This document shows, one piece after another, positions 37,200 through 50,204 of a stretch of DNA of 64,000 nt; positions within the stretch are counted from its first letter, which is position 1, and every line of letters starts with the position of its first letter. The position numbers and the translations under genes are program-made. The notes beneath the pieces were generated by a model. It saw only the letters and a program-made list of their open reading frames with translations, made no database searches and was not told the DNA's origin. The DNA comes from Spirometra erinaceieuropaei (taxonomy: Eukaryota > Platyhelminthes > Cestoda > Diphyllobothriidea > Diphyllobothriidae): NCBI GenBank assembly GCA_902702965.1, contig CACRXP010000001.1:2696257-2760256 (forward strand), in the 5' to 3' direction.

Positions 37200-38430
37200 G
37201 TAAACGTATGCATGTGGAGGAAGGTTTGTTTGCCAGCGTATACCCCCCAAACGGGCCACGTGGTAGAGGCGCTGGACGAACACGGGGTCATATCGGATTC
37301 TGGCAGGCGTTATCGGATTTGCGCACCATAACAAATGTCAACATTTCGGGATGCGATAGCAGACCCGGTTGTCGGCGTACGTCGCGCACACTGGGACCCC
37401 TGTCACCCCTCCCCTTGTTGTTGGTCAAAAACCTGGTCATTTGTTGTGTGGACCAGGGAGTGTGGAATGGAACACCAAGGTGCGGGTCCGACTGTGCCAT
37501 CCACCTGCGCCCTCTCCCGTCTCCGGTCTTCTTGATTCTGCCATGACACCGGGTTCAGGTGGGGGAGGAGGAGAGGGTGCGGTAGATTGCTTGCAAGTCT
37601 GCATTTACTATAAACTAAATCACGCACAAGTCACCGTTCCTACTCCGCCCTGTTGTAGAGCACACGATGGACATCGTCGAAACCGATGGTCGAACTATCG
37701 TTTACCAGTGTGTCATCTTTGTGCAGGGGTCTTGCTGACCGTCTGCGCATCGCCCCAATTGCAGCCCCAGTTGTATGTACTACCAAAACGCCACAGATGC
37801 GCCAGTCCAAAATGCAGGTCAGACCGGTCCACTGTACGCGTCAATCAAGCTGCGTAGTCCGCGTGTGTCCATAACTACTGCCAACCATGGTAAGGATGCG
37901 GTGGTGTGCATAGGAGCAGGCCTTTACGTCGTCTCAGCCATTGCGTCCAATTCAAGCACCAGATATCTGACGGACTCGGACAGTGGACTGGCGCATGGGA
38001 GAAGGAAGAGGGGGTGTGGCCGGCGCTGGGGAATCTATCCCCACGACGGATACGCAGTTCCTCACTGCAATTAATCCGATACTATTGAGGCTCGCTGGAC
38101 CGGTCAAGAGTTGTAGCTTGGAAGGCTACTGAATGACAGGTTGACACGGTCCCTTTAAGGACTAAGAGTCAGACGCCGTTATGACACTCACGCGCATATG
38201 AGATCCCAACGGTCCATGTCGAAGCCTGGCAGATTCTGTAAGAATCAGATTTCGTGTGACACGAGTATATTGACTGTCTATCTTCTTCAATCACTGCGTC
38301 CGAGCTCGATTGTGATCATCTTCAAACTTTTTTACGATCGGAGCCAGATGGACGCTGCAAGAGAGAGTATGATGGGTGATGCGCAAGTCTACCTCACTCT
38401 AAATTAATTCGAACGGATATCACCGTCCAG
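37200..38430 (+). repeat. GC-rich dispersed repeat, longer copy
   Basis: A GC-rich block containing several overlapping open frames on both strands (for example 37369-37857). Part of it (37480-37720) matches 12400-12620. The open frames do not persist in the other copy, so I read this as repeat DNA rather than a gene. Its borders are approximate. Confidence 0.5.
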
Positions 38431-38734
38431 ACTGCGACTTCTAATCTGGTCTTCTCCAGAGAGTCTTTTACGATGTTTCCCAATAATAAGAAATGAAGGG
38501 AAGAATAGATAGACATTAGTATTTTATATTTATTCCCACTTTACGAGGAAAAATTGTGTGGCATCAAGCAGGGACATATTCTTAGAGAGGGGGGATCTAA
38601 CAGGGTTTTGCAAGCAGTGCTGAGGCGGCTGACGCACTAATCGGTGTCCGAAAGTTCAAACAAATGTGGACTGGCATAAATGATCTACTTTTGAAACAAA
38701 AAAATGTCCGATAGTACCGAAGTTGGGAGTTCCA

Positions 38735-39596
38735 AAAAGCAGTTCGGAAGGAAATGGGATCGTTGGAACAAGAAATTTATTAGCCAAACGTTTCAGATTT
38801 TCACTCAAATCCGTTATCAAGGAGGACCGCAGTTAAAGGAAATGGAGGCACAAGGAGCACATTGCTATATGACTTAGTTGCCGTGCGATTGCATGCCTGT
38901 AATAATTGGCAGTTTTGCATGGCTTTGTCCGCAACCTCATCAGCTCCGGTTAAAGACTCCGGGCGTTTCTCGCTGTCGCGGTAAATTTTTCGGCATTATG
39001 ACCAGGCGCCTGATGTTTGCTCCCGGTTTGTGCGCAACCCCAACTCCAAGTGGTGTGAGATGGCAGCTGGTGGCTTCCGGGATGTTCTTCACATTGGCCA
39101 AAATGTAGGGGCATGTTGGATTTTATCTCTTGAAATGTCCACGCATGCATCGACTGGCGAAGTTACGCGGGTAGCCATCTCTTTAAGCACTGCTCGGAGA
39201 TATTGTAACTCAGTAAACTTGTTTTCCGGTTTGCTTCACCGACTCTCGACACACTACTATAGCGTCCTTAGACAACTGCGATTGCCGTTAATTTAATATT
39301 CTGCTATTGAAGCTTAGCACGTGCATCTTATTGGGAGGTTTCCTGAATGCTTTAGTAACCAGTCCACCACAATCTTTGTGGCTGTTTTCTTCCTCCTTCA
39401 TCGTGAATTGTATGCCTGGGAAGACGGCGTTGAGATGTTCTTTGAATGCTGTCACCTGGCCTAGTTCGATGACGACAAAGATGGCATCCGCATAACGAGC
39501 ACAGAATTTAGTTCTATGGTGTAGGACGATCAGCGACTCCAGACTTTGCGTGGCCGCCTCAGCTACGAGTTCCGAAATCAAAGCCATCGCCGCCAC
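38735..39596 (-). mobile_element. Penelope-like element remnant (RT part plus 3' end)
   Basis: The open frame 39596-39288 reads ISELVAEAATQSLESL, then KFCARYADAIFVVIE, then HLNAVFPGIQFTM and KDCGGLVTKAFRK. This is the PLE RT palm and thumb. The catalytic YVDD reads YADA, and about ten residues between the palm and thumb strands are missing. Below 39288 the sequence is collinear with the 45.7-46.0 kb copy but has stops and frameshifts. The element ends in a terminal segment with a decayed hammerhead-like core (38788-38820). Inactive. Confidence 0.75.
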
Positions 39597-39790
39597 TGGG
39601 CGGAACGACGCTAGCTCCCACAGTGCAATTCATTCGATGAGATCCGGCCGCGCCTTCAACTTTGACGAGGTCGCAAATCTCGCAATTGTTTACAACCGCG
39701 TGAGCCGTGACCTGCTAGAGCCATGGTTCTTCGGCCCGCATTAAATTTACGAGCGGAATGAACTTCCGTTTCCGTATTGTGTGCGGAGAC
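39597..39790 (+). mobile_element. Penelope-like element fragment (GIY-YIG tail), opposite orientation
   Basis: Plus strand: NDASSHSAIHS, then GRAFNFDEVANLAIVYNRVS, RDLLEPWFFGP and, after a stop, YERNELPFPY. This is the PLE C-terminus, collinear with the tail of the 45.4-kb copy (KDASSRVAAHS ... NKRNDLPVPY). It starts where the minus-strand RT at 39596 ends, so two half-elements face away from each other. Confidence 0.7.
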
Positions 39791-39799
39791 GTTGCCTGG

Positions 39800-41260
39800 A
39801 CAAACTACTTGGCCCCATTGGGAGGACGCGGATGAGCAACAGTTCGGATGTCATTGAGCCGAATGGCCAGGTAATCGTCACGCTAACAATTCAAAAACCG
39901 TGATAAAAACTCGACAATTTACGACTGAGTTACGGATCGATAAGCCATCGTCGCATCAAAAACGATCCCAGCGTCGAACCTGAGTACTGCTAATTATTGT
40001 GGGCATGTGGTCAGGCCAATAAACTTCTTATTCCGGCAATCGCAGCTTCTTTTTGTAAACAGATATCCGACAGGAGAAACGCCACTTCCAAGCTCTTGTC
40101 TATGGGACAATTTTGGCTTGCTGATGCTGTGCTCTCCGACATACTAATATGATGGAAGAATGCAGATCGAAGGAACAAAGGAATTTTGGTATTACCGGCC
40201 TCTGAGTAACCAGCGAAGCTCCGGTCGGTGAGTTTCAGTATATTGGATATAGCTTCCTGATGAAAATCACCAGACCAGCAATACCGTTTCAGTCTCCCTT
40301 AGTTTTGTCCAGACCAGGTCTGCGTATTACTAGTCACGCTGGAGCCTCCAAGGGAGAAGGCATGCTCCCCGCTGCAAATCGGATCACTTGACGTCAGTTC
40401 AGCAAGACGTGGGAATAAGAACCACTCATAATGCTGGTGGTTTAGCAATAAATACCGGGAAGGGCATGTATGTCCGTGTCGTAGTTCCAGCCAAAACACT
40501 AGCCCTAACCCGAAAACTACCCCTAAACATTACCCATACTCCTAATCCTAGTCCCAATCACCCTGGAATTTTGCGTAGTTCTCGGTATTACGGAGGGGCT
40601 TCTATTCTACCTTCTTACTACCGTGTCCATGTCAATTCCAACTTTTGCCGAAAAAAAGCCTGTCTTCAAAAACTATTAATGCCGCGAAGCTTGTGTCACC
40701 ACAATAAAACAGCAAATCATGCATGAATTGATCAAGGCCTTCATACATCGGATTCGAAAAGTCAGTTTCTGGTATGTGTGTGGGACATTTTAACGAAAAT
40801 GACTTGCCTGGGAATCTTAACCTATTAACGCGATTAGTGGTTTTCAGAGAGTGGGGGGAATCCGCTTTATTTTGAAGTCATAAATTGAAAATTTTCAGCC
40901 GAGATTTAGAAGAGGCGGTTCTGGTTGTTGAGGTGTTGGCCCTTGTCAAGCATTCCAGCTTAAAACCTCGGAAACTCCTTTTAAATGTGAGTTGCAGCGC
41001 TCCTTTTTGCATAGCACTAATTAACAAATAGTGGTTTGTACTATAATTCGTTTAACACGGGCTAAACCAACAAACACGGTGCAAAGGTAATTGCCACACA
41101 TGACCGCAGGAAAACGTTTTTCGTCCTTTAGCCTGTACCACTGTCGTGTTATGGAAAGCCGTGTTATATTCGCATTAATCGGAAGCCTGTTCCACTTGTC
41201 CTGAGACCGTCTCGTTCTTTTCTAAAGAAGGGTATACCAGACGTACGACCCGAACTATGC
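39800..41260. other. No recognised gene; weak CCCTAA-like tract
   Basis: At 40499-40560 there is a degenerate run of CCCTAA-like units (AGCCCTAACCC, CCCCTAAAC, CTCCTAATCCTAGTCCC). Otherwise nothing recognisable. Confidence 0.4.
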
Positions 41261-41416
41261 GAGGATCGTGTCGCCGCACTTTTTTTCGCATACCTTCGAT
41301 CATTTTTTCAGATTTCCCCTTTTGCTGCCGAAAAAGACGGTACTTTCAAATGTTATGCAAAGTGGCGCCTACCGATGGGGCGACCGTAAGTGCCGGTGTT
41401 GCTTTGCCCACGTGAT

Positions 41417-41579
<163 letters not shown>

Positions 41580-41584
41580 ACCGT

Positions 41585-42160
41585 CGCCTAGCCACGCTGT
41601 TGCGAGGACAGCGTCACCAGCACCCCAGCCTCGCTGAAACCAATGTGAAACGTGCGTGGGCGCGCCCTCTTCCCCTTTCCTATCTCACCCCCCGAACTGA
41701 GTGTACTTACGTGCTGTGGGCAGCACACAGTGCGTGTGCCCGTAGGTTTCACTTCGCCGCTGAGGCGGTATGTGCCGCATGTGACCGTCGAGATGCGAAA
41801 TCAAGTGCGCGAACTGGGCGAGCGTTAATTTGTCGATAGCTAATTGTACGTGCGCGTGTTTTTAAGTGTTCGTGTGGGTGTGTGTGTGCGTGTGTGTGTA
41901 CCTATGTCTGCTGTCCTCTTCCTCCTCCTCTCCACCCTCCTCCTACTCCTCAGACGGCGTTTCTTGCGCAATAGCTGTGGCGGTGGAGGCCAGTAGCTGC
42001 CGAGAACGACCAGACAGTTTCCCACGACACCGCTGTTTCTACGGGATCAGCCGTTGTCCTCCTCCTCGTCGTTGTTACTTCGCCGCTTTTGCACACGCTT
42101 TGTGCCCTACGCGTGAGCAGAAGGCATACCGGCGCTAGCCCTGCGCACCTATCCTCCCTC
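41585..42160. other. GC-rich region, possible exon or promoter
   Basis: CpG-rich sequence with open frames on both strands, a short GT repeat (41873-41899) and CTCCTC-rich tracts. It resembles a promoter or first-exon island but no splice-bounded coding sequence can be recognised. Confidence 0.25.
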
Positions 42161-42179
42161 CGCATACTCTGAACCAAAA

Positions 42180-44980
42180 CGCAGACGCAACTATTGGGCG
42201 GACAGGGAGGAATACGGCGGTAGACGTTGGATAAAGCTTATTCGTCCTAGTACCTGCTGTGGGCAATTCAGGGAATGAAATTAACCAGACTTCTTGACGC
42301 AAGGCCTCTTCTAGGCGGCTGTGCCGGTTACCTTCCGTCAATCCTGTTTCGTCTGTTACTGGCGGTTCTTCTCCGAATAACTTCTCCCGGACTAGCCACT
42401 AATGATTCCAAGGTGGAACAAAGTTGGATGCAAGGCATGTAAGTTGTTCAGCTTTTTGTAACTGTCAAGATGAGGTGGGAACCAATGTCTGGACGTTAAC
42501 TGGAACTTACCTGTTAAAGTCAGCTGTGCAGTCACATGTCCAGCATACACACACATATATATATATATATAGTCGCCACCATAGGAACAAGCTCGTTCAC
42601 TAATTGAAGTGTCGTCAAATTTTACTTGAAATATCGAATGCCTTAGTTATACAGTACTTTATTTCGCTGAGGTGGAATAATTTTTTATCAAGCAGGGTCA
42701 GAATAATGTCGCCCTGAGTCGTCGAGAATCCGGGGTGGGAATATCGATGGAATATGGCTGTTTAATGACCGGAAATAAGTTAAAAACTTTCTACTCATTC
42801 TACCGTGTATGTCTAATCGCCCACCCACATTGCAGATCGGATATTTAATGACCAGGTTGGAACGCCCATCTCCGTCGTGCATTTGCGAGAGATAGAAAAA
42901 ACGTCAAACGCCCTATGGCTGCTGCTAAGTTTGACTTCTGGCATTGGGGAAAGAAGCTGCAGTCCGAAACTTTCCACATCGACACAACTGGCGTGAGCTT
43001 TTAATTTTGATCATTTTTGGCGGGCGGAACGGAAAAAAATTTGAATGCATCTTTGTGGCGGTCAACTCCAGACGGAGGGCGTCTTCAAGGTAGTGTGCGA
43101 TTTTATGTTATTCCCTTGGCTATTTCGACACCTTCTGCAATTCTGGACCTGGCAAATTAAAAGTTTTAGAGCAACCTATCAGAAAAAAAAGGATGAACAT
43201 AGACTCGACGACGTAATAACCAGTAGGATACACACTGGTATTGACTAATCATCTACAGGGTGTGGGAAGCAAGTTGGCAGTCAGTTTGTTTTTGAATAAA
43301 GTATATGAAACTGTCTTAGGCTTATCGAAGACATTGAGGACCAGTTTAAGTTTTTCGACGTTATGCATTACCGACCGAGTGTGACTGCAGTTATTAGGAT
43401 GCGCTATATCTTTTTTATGCTTAGCAATTCTGTCGACGGATGCAGTAAGATAGCCGATGGTTTTGAGTCCTGGGTACGAGCCCAAACTCGGTACAACCTC
43501 TCACCTGCTCTGACATTCCGAACGCTCCATAATGCTAGCATGTCTTATTGCCTTCACGTTTGCAAGCGTTTTGACACTATTTAGATCGATTGTAAAATTC
43601 AGCTGACTACCACTAGCTAAACAGTTTACTTTGAGTGAAAACCAAAGTCAACGGCACAGTAACCAGAAAGATATGGTCGCTATATAGTTGGGAACTTTCT
43701 GATAGCGATGCTTGAATGTCGAGTAGTATGAATTCCTGAATTTGCAAAGTATTCGTTTGTTCCTGCTACATCTTTGACGTAATCAACAGGAAGCAAGTTC
43801 CCCGCCATCTCGCTTTCTAAATCACTTATTTGAGCTGAACTGCTCACACTTTTAGAAATGGAAGTAGTTCAATGAATCTTCGTTTGTTTTTGGTACCAGG
43901 CGACCATCAGGTGTGGTTGGTTTTGCCAAGTATCTGTGCAGAACTAGACCAAACACTTAATTACGCCAAGCAGAATTTTGGTGGGAGGGATTGACCAAGG
44001 AAGTATTTAAAAATCAGAGGCCTCCCAGATACGTTGATTCCTTTCTCTTGCCATCTGTACCAGCTGGAAACCCTAAAGCAAGTGGCACAGGTTCTAGCAG
44101 AAAACCTAGGTGAGGTTTGGAAGGTTGCGGCCAAAGGAATCAACATCCAGCAGTTGCAAAATTGTGTGATAACACAACGAACCCTTGCATGGGTCGAAAT
44201 CGGGCGCAGTTGACGCATACGGAAAGGCACTATTACATCAGTTAAAAGTAAACGAAATGTGCTAAATTTAGCTAAGAAGCAGAATATCTCAGATTAAGGA
44301 ACGCGGCACAGAAAACTGCACAAGTAAACGAATTTTCTTGTTTGTTGCCCGCAAATAAATGGGATCAACTAAGGTGTTGACACAGCGTACAAAATATGTA
44401 TTTACTGTAGGTGAACTCGTACTTTATGCTTTCCCAGGCTACCTATTAGAGGGCGGTAGATGATCCATTCTGCTGTCCTCATTCGCGGTTTACGAACTTT
44501 GGGCGTGTCTACGGAGGTTGCGGGTGCCATGGGATCAGTTGAAGAAATCTGAACTGACACTGGCGATCTTGGGTACTGGTGCGACATGGCATGGCGCGAC
44601 TAGGTTGGGCAAGCCCCGCGTTTAGTAGCCGACAGACGCACTGTGAGTTGAACGGTGTTCTAAATGAAACCGGACAAAAGTCGTAAGGAGAGTGGAAGAA
44701 GTTTACTTGCTGAGAGTTTGAAGCTGTCTGCCAATTAGGAAGAACGCCGCGCGAATCAGTACAGTACAGGTTGCCCGTTAAACAGTTCTCAGGAGACAGC
44801 AAAGACAACATCAGTGACAGCGTCTAGTTTAAGCTCAAAGTCTGAGCTAGGAGTACTGTGCAAATAGGCATGATTTCTGCACAAGTACATCAACAAAATC
44901 GAATGAAGGCCATCTTTAGCCAAGACTTACAAGGGGTTGATATCGCCGATAGAAGCCAGCAGGTGAGTTTCAGGAGACAG
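42180..44980. other. No recognised gene
   Basis: Mixed sequence with a short CA/TA microsatellite (42545-42571). Open frames at 43961-44230 and 44509-44811 (minus) have no recognisable domain. Confidence 0.4.
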
Positions 44981-44984
44981 CTCA

Positions 44985-46050
44985 GAAGGAAAAGGTGCGA
45001 CCACTGGAACAAAGAGTTTATTAGCCTGACGTTTCGGATTCTCACTCGAAGCAATTATCAGAGACGGTTGCAGGTAAGGGTAGTGGAGGCCCAAAGACTA
45101 CAGTATTCATAGTACGTAGCTGCCATGGGGCCACATGCGTACTATAAGTAACAGCTCTCGTGATCACTCCTGGAGCCCGTAATAAATGCGATGGTGGCTC
45201 ATCAGTCCGCTTCCGAGTCGTTAATTGCCGCGATTTCATCATCCGTCTTGGATGTTGACATGACGATGACTCCGTAATTTGGCCCCCTGTCACCAGAATA
45301 GTTGAGCGCCCGCGCCCTCTTCACGCGATGGATTCACCTGCTCAGGGAATGCTCAGCACTCAATATGGTACCGGCAGGTCATTGCGTTTGTTGATGGATT
45401 GCGGGCCTGAGCACCATGATCCGAGCAGCTCGCGATTCACGCAGTTTTCAGCTCTTGCGAGGATTTCGGCCTCTTGAAACTTGAAAATATGGTCGGGTTC
45501 CGTGGAGTGAGCTGCTACACGAGAGCTGGCGTCTTTCCTCCTCACCGCTGCTGCGCGCTCAGCCATGCGCGTTCGTAGTAATCTCCCAGTTTCGCCGATG
45601 TAGTTGCTCTGTCCGCAACTGCACCATATCCGATAAACGAATTCGGACGTTTCCTGCCGTGGCAGTGGGTCTTTCGGCCTCATGACCCGGCGCCTAATGG
45701 TTGCTTCCGGCCTGTGTGCAACCCAAAATCCAAGTGGAGTGAGACGGCGACTGACGGCTTCCGAGACGTTCTTCACGTACGGAAGAGCTCGTCAAAATTT
45801 ATGGCCGGTTGAATTTATTGGTCCTTGGTGTCGTTTGCCTATCCACTGGTTGGCAAAGTTGCTCGAATCGCTGTTTTCTCTCAGTACCCGTCGAAGTTAT
45901 TGTAATTCAACAACCTTGCTTTCCATTTCACGTAATGCGTCTCAACACGCTGACATAACGCCCCTGCGCAACTGCGCTTGTGACTGATCGGGTGGTTACT
46001 GTTGAGGTTCAGCACTTCCGTCATGCTTGTCGCTTTCTTGATATCGTTAA
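44985..46050 (-). mobile_element. Penelope-like element, 3' half with GIY-YIG and terminal repeat
   Basis: Reading down the minus strand: 46040-45885 encodes TEVLNLNSNHPISHKRS and RVETHYVKWK, the PLE RT-to-linker region. After a frameshift, 45776-45360 is open for 138 codons and contains LTPLGFWVAHRPEATIRR, the linker RPKDPLPRQETSEFVYRIWC, the GIY-YIG core SNYIGETGRLLRTRM, then AAHSTEPDHIFKF and a terminus at NDLPVPY. Here the Y-I-G and following Arg are intact. About 300 bp downstream comes the terminal segment with a hammerhead-like core (45061-45028). The RT catalytic part is missing. The best preserved PLE in the window. Confidence 0.8.
45028..45061 (-). ncRNA. Hammerhead-ribozyme-like motif in PLE 3' end
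   Basis: CTGATAA (consensus CTGATGA, one change), partial stem, then CCGAAACGTC. The GAAACGTC side is intact but the stem pairs only in part (GCTTC/GAATC) and the CTGATGA side is mutated. Confidence 0.4.
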
Positions 46051-46059
46051 AAACGGGGA

Positions 46060-47140
46060 CTTTTAAAGAGTCAGCAATGTAATATCTGATTTTAGTCCTT
46101 TTTATGGGTAAAGGTGGGACAATTTACGCATCATTCTGCCTTTGAAATGGTGGCCTAAACAACAAATGGTTTTTGAAAGAAGGTGGGGCCGACACGTTCC
46201 TTTGTCTACATCAAAATATGAAGAGAGATTGTGAGTTCCGCACCCCTCCTTTGTGTAAGAGTTTTCGCTTCTACAGATAACCGTCAAACAGTTGCTGTTT
46301 TCCATATTTCTGCAGATATATTTGAGACCTATGTTTGACTGGACTGCGGGGAATTAGACAATCCCATCTGCTTAACCCGTCTGCTACGGTGATATCACAG
46401 TGCAGGGCCTGGTTCAAATTACTTTACACCCCTAGTGGTTTCTTGATGTCCTTTGCCTGTAATAGCTAAAGCATAAATCGTTTTGTTTATGAATACAGTT
46501 CTGGACTCTACGGTAAATCCATGATCATTGGCCATTTCGGGGTACAAACTACCTTAATGAGTACGCCAATGGCAACCGCCTGGATGATGTTATTACAACT
46601 TCCCCACACCACTTATATCGCCCAGTTCTCATATTTAAGGTTAGGGCACGACATCCTTAAAACCACGCCAATTGAAGGTTAAATGCATGCTTGTCGATAC
46701 GGCTTGACTGGCTCATACCATGCTGGTGGTCTTGAAAACTGATTTCTAGAGCCAAGGGCATCGCAGCATAGTCGCCCTTGCTAATAAGTGAAGTTCCCTC
46801 CCATAAGTTGTGTAAACTACATCCAGGCATTGAGATATTTAATTTTCTTGCAATATTTCTCGGGCATCTGACCGAATGGGTGGCATAACTTTCCTTATCC
46901 AGGGCGGACTGCCTTATATCAAAGGAGTTGTCCCTGTTTTCTTCTGAGGACTCCCTCCACTTACCAAAATGGCACTTAAGTCTCCGGTCACTATGGCCTC
47001 CCATCTGTGGACCATAAGCATATTCGAGAGTAATATCCTGCCGTGTGCAATAAGTTTAGAGTTACGGTCAATCACTGAATCCGACAGCCGATCAAAGTTA
47101 ATGCCGCAGTCGACAGTATCAAATCGATCTCCGAAAATTA
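46060..47140. other. No recognised gene
   Basis: Minus-strand open frames (46657-47004 and 46914-47174) overlap in different frames and could be one frameshifted coding remnant, but I recognise no domain. Confidence 0.35.
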
Positions 47141-47153
47141 AAAATTTGGGCAA

Positions 47154-47467
47154 GATGTGGTTTGGTAGCCCCACTTGATGGACATAATGCGGTTGGGGTT
47201 AAGGGTTAGGGGTTAGGGTTACGAGTTGGGGTTTAGGATTAGGGGTTGTAATTAGGGACTAGAGTTAGGGTTAGGGGTTAGCGCAACTGTTTTTCAACCA
47301 TTGAAAGTACAAGCATGCACTCCTAATTGCTTTTCTTTTGCATACGATCACTTGACCTCGTCGCCTTTGCGTTCCCCGGCTCCACCTGTAAAAACCCTAT
47401 TACCACCGGTCCCGTATTAGAAGTGACTGAGGTTTATTCACTTCAGGTGGGGCTACCAAACCACATC
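47154..47467. repeat. Inverted repeats flanking a degenerate TTAGGG tract
   Basis: Two perfect 21-bp inverted copies (47154-47174 and 47447-47467) flank about 270 bp that contains a degenerate telomere-like run at 47191-47282 with units GGGTTAGG, GTTAGGGTT, GATTAGGGG, GTTAGGGTTAGGGG. TTAGGG is the usual flatworm telomere unit. This is an interstitial telomere-like tract. Confidence 0.75.
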
Positions 47468-47489
47468 CGACCAAAATTTGAGACGCAGC

Positions 47490-48170
47490 CGGCGCCCAAC
47501 TTCAAAAACCACATTTTTCAGCGATGCAGTCAGAACCAATAGAGATGATGCAGAAGATTATTCGGTGGGTTTGCTCTTGCCCCCATAAAATATTATCAGG
47601 TCTGCGCATATAGTACATATAACCTCGAATTATTTAATTACCCACGTGCACTGGCCTGAGTAAAATTTATTGGAACCAAACGAATGTCCTCCAAGTAGTC
47701 TCCAAAATTCCCCTATGAAAATTTACGCTTATTTAAAATGATAAAGTCAGTTAAAACATATGACACCTCTTTTCGGCCTGAATCTTCTACGCTGTCTTTC
47801 GAGCTACTGAAGGAGACTTAAGCTGCACGCCGTACCTTTCCGTAGACAAGATGTTTTAAGTACACTCCAGCAAGTGAAATCGACCAAATTATGCTATGCA
47901 AGTCGACCTGAAAAATTCTAGAGTAAAAATTCGACATAATGACAGTAAAGAAATTGGGCAGTTATTCGTATACTTTTTCAGTCACCTGAAAATGCAGAAG
48001 ACCATTCTAAGTCTGCGATAATCATGGGTGGATGGTTGCACAGTATATAGCCTCTTTGTGGAAGATAGCAACTGTTCAGTCTAAAAGACTGACTTTGGCC
48101 GAATGAGGATCGACTGTTGTCCCCCGTTTATACCAACGAGAACACGAGTATTAAGGAAGGACACTCGATT
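47490..48170. other. No recognised gene
   Basis: AT-rich; nothing identified. Confidence 0.4.
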
Positions 48171-48176
48171 GCTTGA

Positions 48177-48216
48177 GGAGGAGGAGGAGGAGGGGGAGGA
48201 GAAAGAAAGAAGAAGA
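48177..48216. repeat. GAG/GAA microsatellite
   Basis: A purine tract of GAG then GAA units next to sequence vaguely like the PLE ends (TCATCAG at 48255), as at 60.9 kb. Confidence 0.8.
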
Positions 48217-48289
48217 ACGTTTATTTAGAAGTTTTGAATCCCCTCTCTAGCCTATCATCAGACAGAGCCACAGACAAATGCAACTGAGA

Positions 48290-49430
48290 ACATAGAGAGT
48301 GTAGTATTTGCCGGATGCTATTTTTACGTATTCATTCTGGATGTTCGTGCTTAGTGAGGGCTACTGGTGGCTCTTACTTCATCGGTGTTGTTGTGAAGCG
48401 TTGTGGTAACTACTCAGCAATTTGGTTCATTAGTGCTGACTTCGAAAACTACGCTCATTTGCGTACCCCATATGTGGCTTGTTGCTCTGCCCGGATAAAC
48501 TTCGAGTGCCTGATGATGGTAAGAGTAATTACTACATTTGCTGACAAACCGCGGAACAGGGAACCAAAACAACTCAGCTTGCGAGTTGTGTGTTAAAATC
48601 CTCCAAATCCTGAGCCTCGCGCATGATAAACGACCTATGAGCGGGTAAAGGGCTCACCAACCGGTTTTCCGGTTTGCTGACTCATGACACAGACGATCTT
48701 GTGGCGGTTAGACGCACCGGTCTTCCAACACCATAAACCGAAATCATGTATGGTATGAACAGTGTCATAGGGCCAGGTCAGCTGCTGACCCTTGAAAGGC
48801 ACTTTACCACTACCATCTGGGACATTCCATTTTTATGGTAGAGAAGAAGAAGAATCAACAAACGTCTACAAGCGGGATTGCACAAAGTAACTCTATCAGT
48901 ATGTTAAGACGCATCATTGTGAACAGGATAATACGATAGCTTAACTTTAGTACCTACAAAAGGTACCCAAAGCGAATGGATGACCGCACAAATTTTGCTA
49001 AACTGTGCTTGCAAGGATGACGAACTGAAACGCAGTGGACTCAAAGTTGGGCGAGTTTGGTCAAGGCCGTCTCGGAAAGCATTGGCCAAACCCTCGTGTC
49101 ATTCCAAGGTGGTGCTCCAAACCGACAAATATCCGGCGTTTAATTATGAGACTGAGAGATTCGTCGTCCTGGTAGGAAACGTCTAGAGTGTCTTACGGAT
49201 TTGGAGCAGTCGCAGGCAAAACAGCTGCGTCATAGGAACAGAGCGATCCCCCTGATGAACATCCGCGATGAATGTGAAAGTACCTAATTTTAACACCATG
49301 TCGTAGTCAAATTCATGGTTGACGTGGGCTGCATAAGAAGTTGCCTGCAAGAGGAGATTGGCGACAGTACACCGTCATCTCATGTTGTCGCATAGGTTCT
49401 CTAAGACAGTTGCATTCTCGGCAAGTTCAT
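48290..49430. other. No recognised gene
   Basis: Short open frames only (48315-48596 and 48980-49186, plus); no domain recognised. Confidence 0.4.
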
Positions 49431-49433
49431 TGA

Positions 49434-49484
49434 TATATGATATGATATATATGATATGTGATATATGTGATATATGATATATGC
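49434..49484. repeat. ATATG-type microsatellite
   Basis: Irregular repeats of GATAT/ATATG. Confidence 0.85.
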
Positions 49485-49884
49485 CTTGGCACTGTAGCTG
49501 GCACACCTGCGTAAGATGATATTGCGGGTTTCGCCTATACAACTTCCTAGGACCCGTCGACGTCTCTCGACAGCCGCTCGTCAGTAGTCGTTTGCTCTGA
49601 ACGACTCTCGGAGAGGACCGATTTAGGTCATCGCGGCAGTTAATATGCTACAATGAGTGTCAACTGGCGAGTAGAGTGTGCACAAGGAAATCCTTCTCAG
49701 TTCAATGCGTGGTGGGCGTGGAGTCTTTTGAAGGTGCAGTGAGCCCGTCGCTCATCTGCACACCACTGCAGTCGGCTGTCTATCGGGTTGGTGGAAGACG
49801 ATGTTCCAGAACGAGACCGTTTCTTCAGTTTTGCAATGTATTCGTGACAGTGATGACGAACTATTTTTCCCTCAAATGTTGCAT

Positions 49885-50030
49885 GATATACCATACTAAC
49901 AGTACAGGTACTTACAAGGAGCCCAGGCCCGTGTTTAACCGATATTCTGCCGCTGCCCTACACAACTGCGAGGGGCTCGGCTCACCAGTGGGTCTCCCCA
50001 GCGTCCCCATGACAGATATTTCAGTTTTGA
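49885..50030 (+). repeat. Dispersed repeat, copy 2
   Basis: Partner of 29080-29225, same orientation; shares CCATACTAACAG, CCGATATTCTGCCGCTGC and GGCTCACCAGTGGGTC. Confidence 0.5.
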
Positions 50031-50204
50031 AACTTTTACTCTAAGAAATTGGAGTTGCGAAAATTCCCATTGAAGAATTCAGAAGACAATTTGGCGAGCA
50101 TACGTAGACTTTCGATAGATTCTCATCGGGCCTATACATTTATATTGCTATCGATGTGATTAAAAAGAAAATGCTGGCAAGCAGAAGCTTTTCCGTAGCT
50201 GGGG

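Noticed and set aside
40388..40726. 112-codon plus-strand frame
   Set aside because: It runs through a degenerate CCCTAA-like tract and has no recognisable domain.
46657..47174. Frameshifted minus-strand coding gene
   Set aside because: Two overlapping frames without any recognisable domain; part of one lies in the inverted repeat at 47154.
48241..48285. Hammerhead-like TCATCAG beside a GAG tract
   Set aside because: The second half of the core (GAAAC) is not found and no stem pairs.
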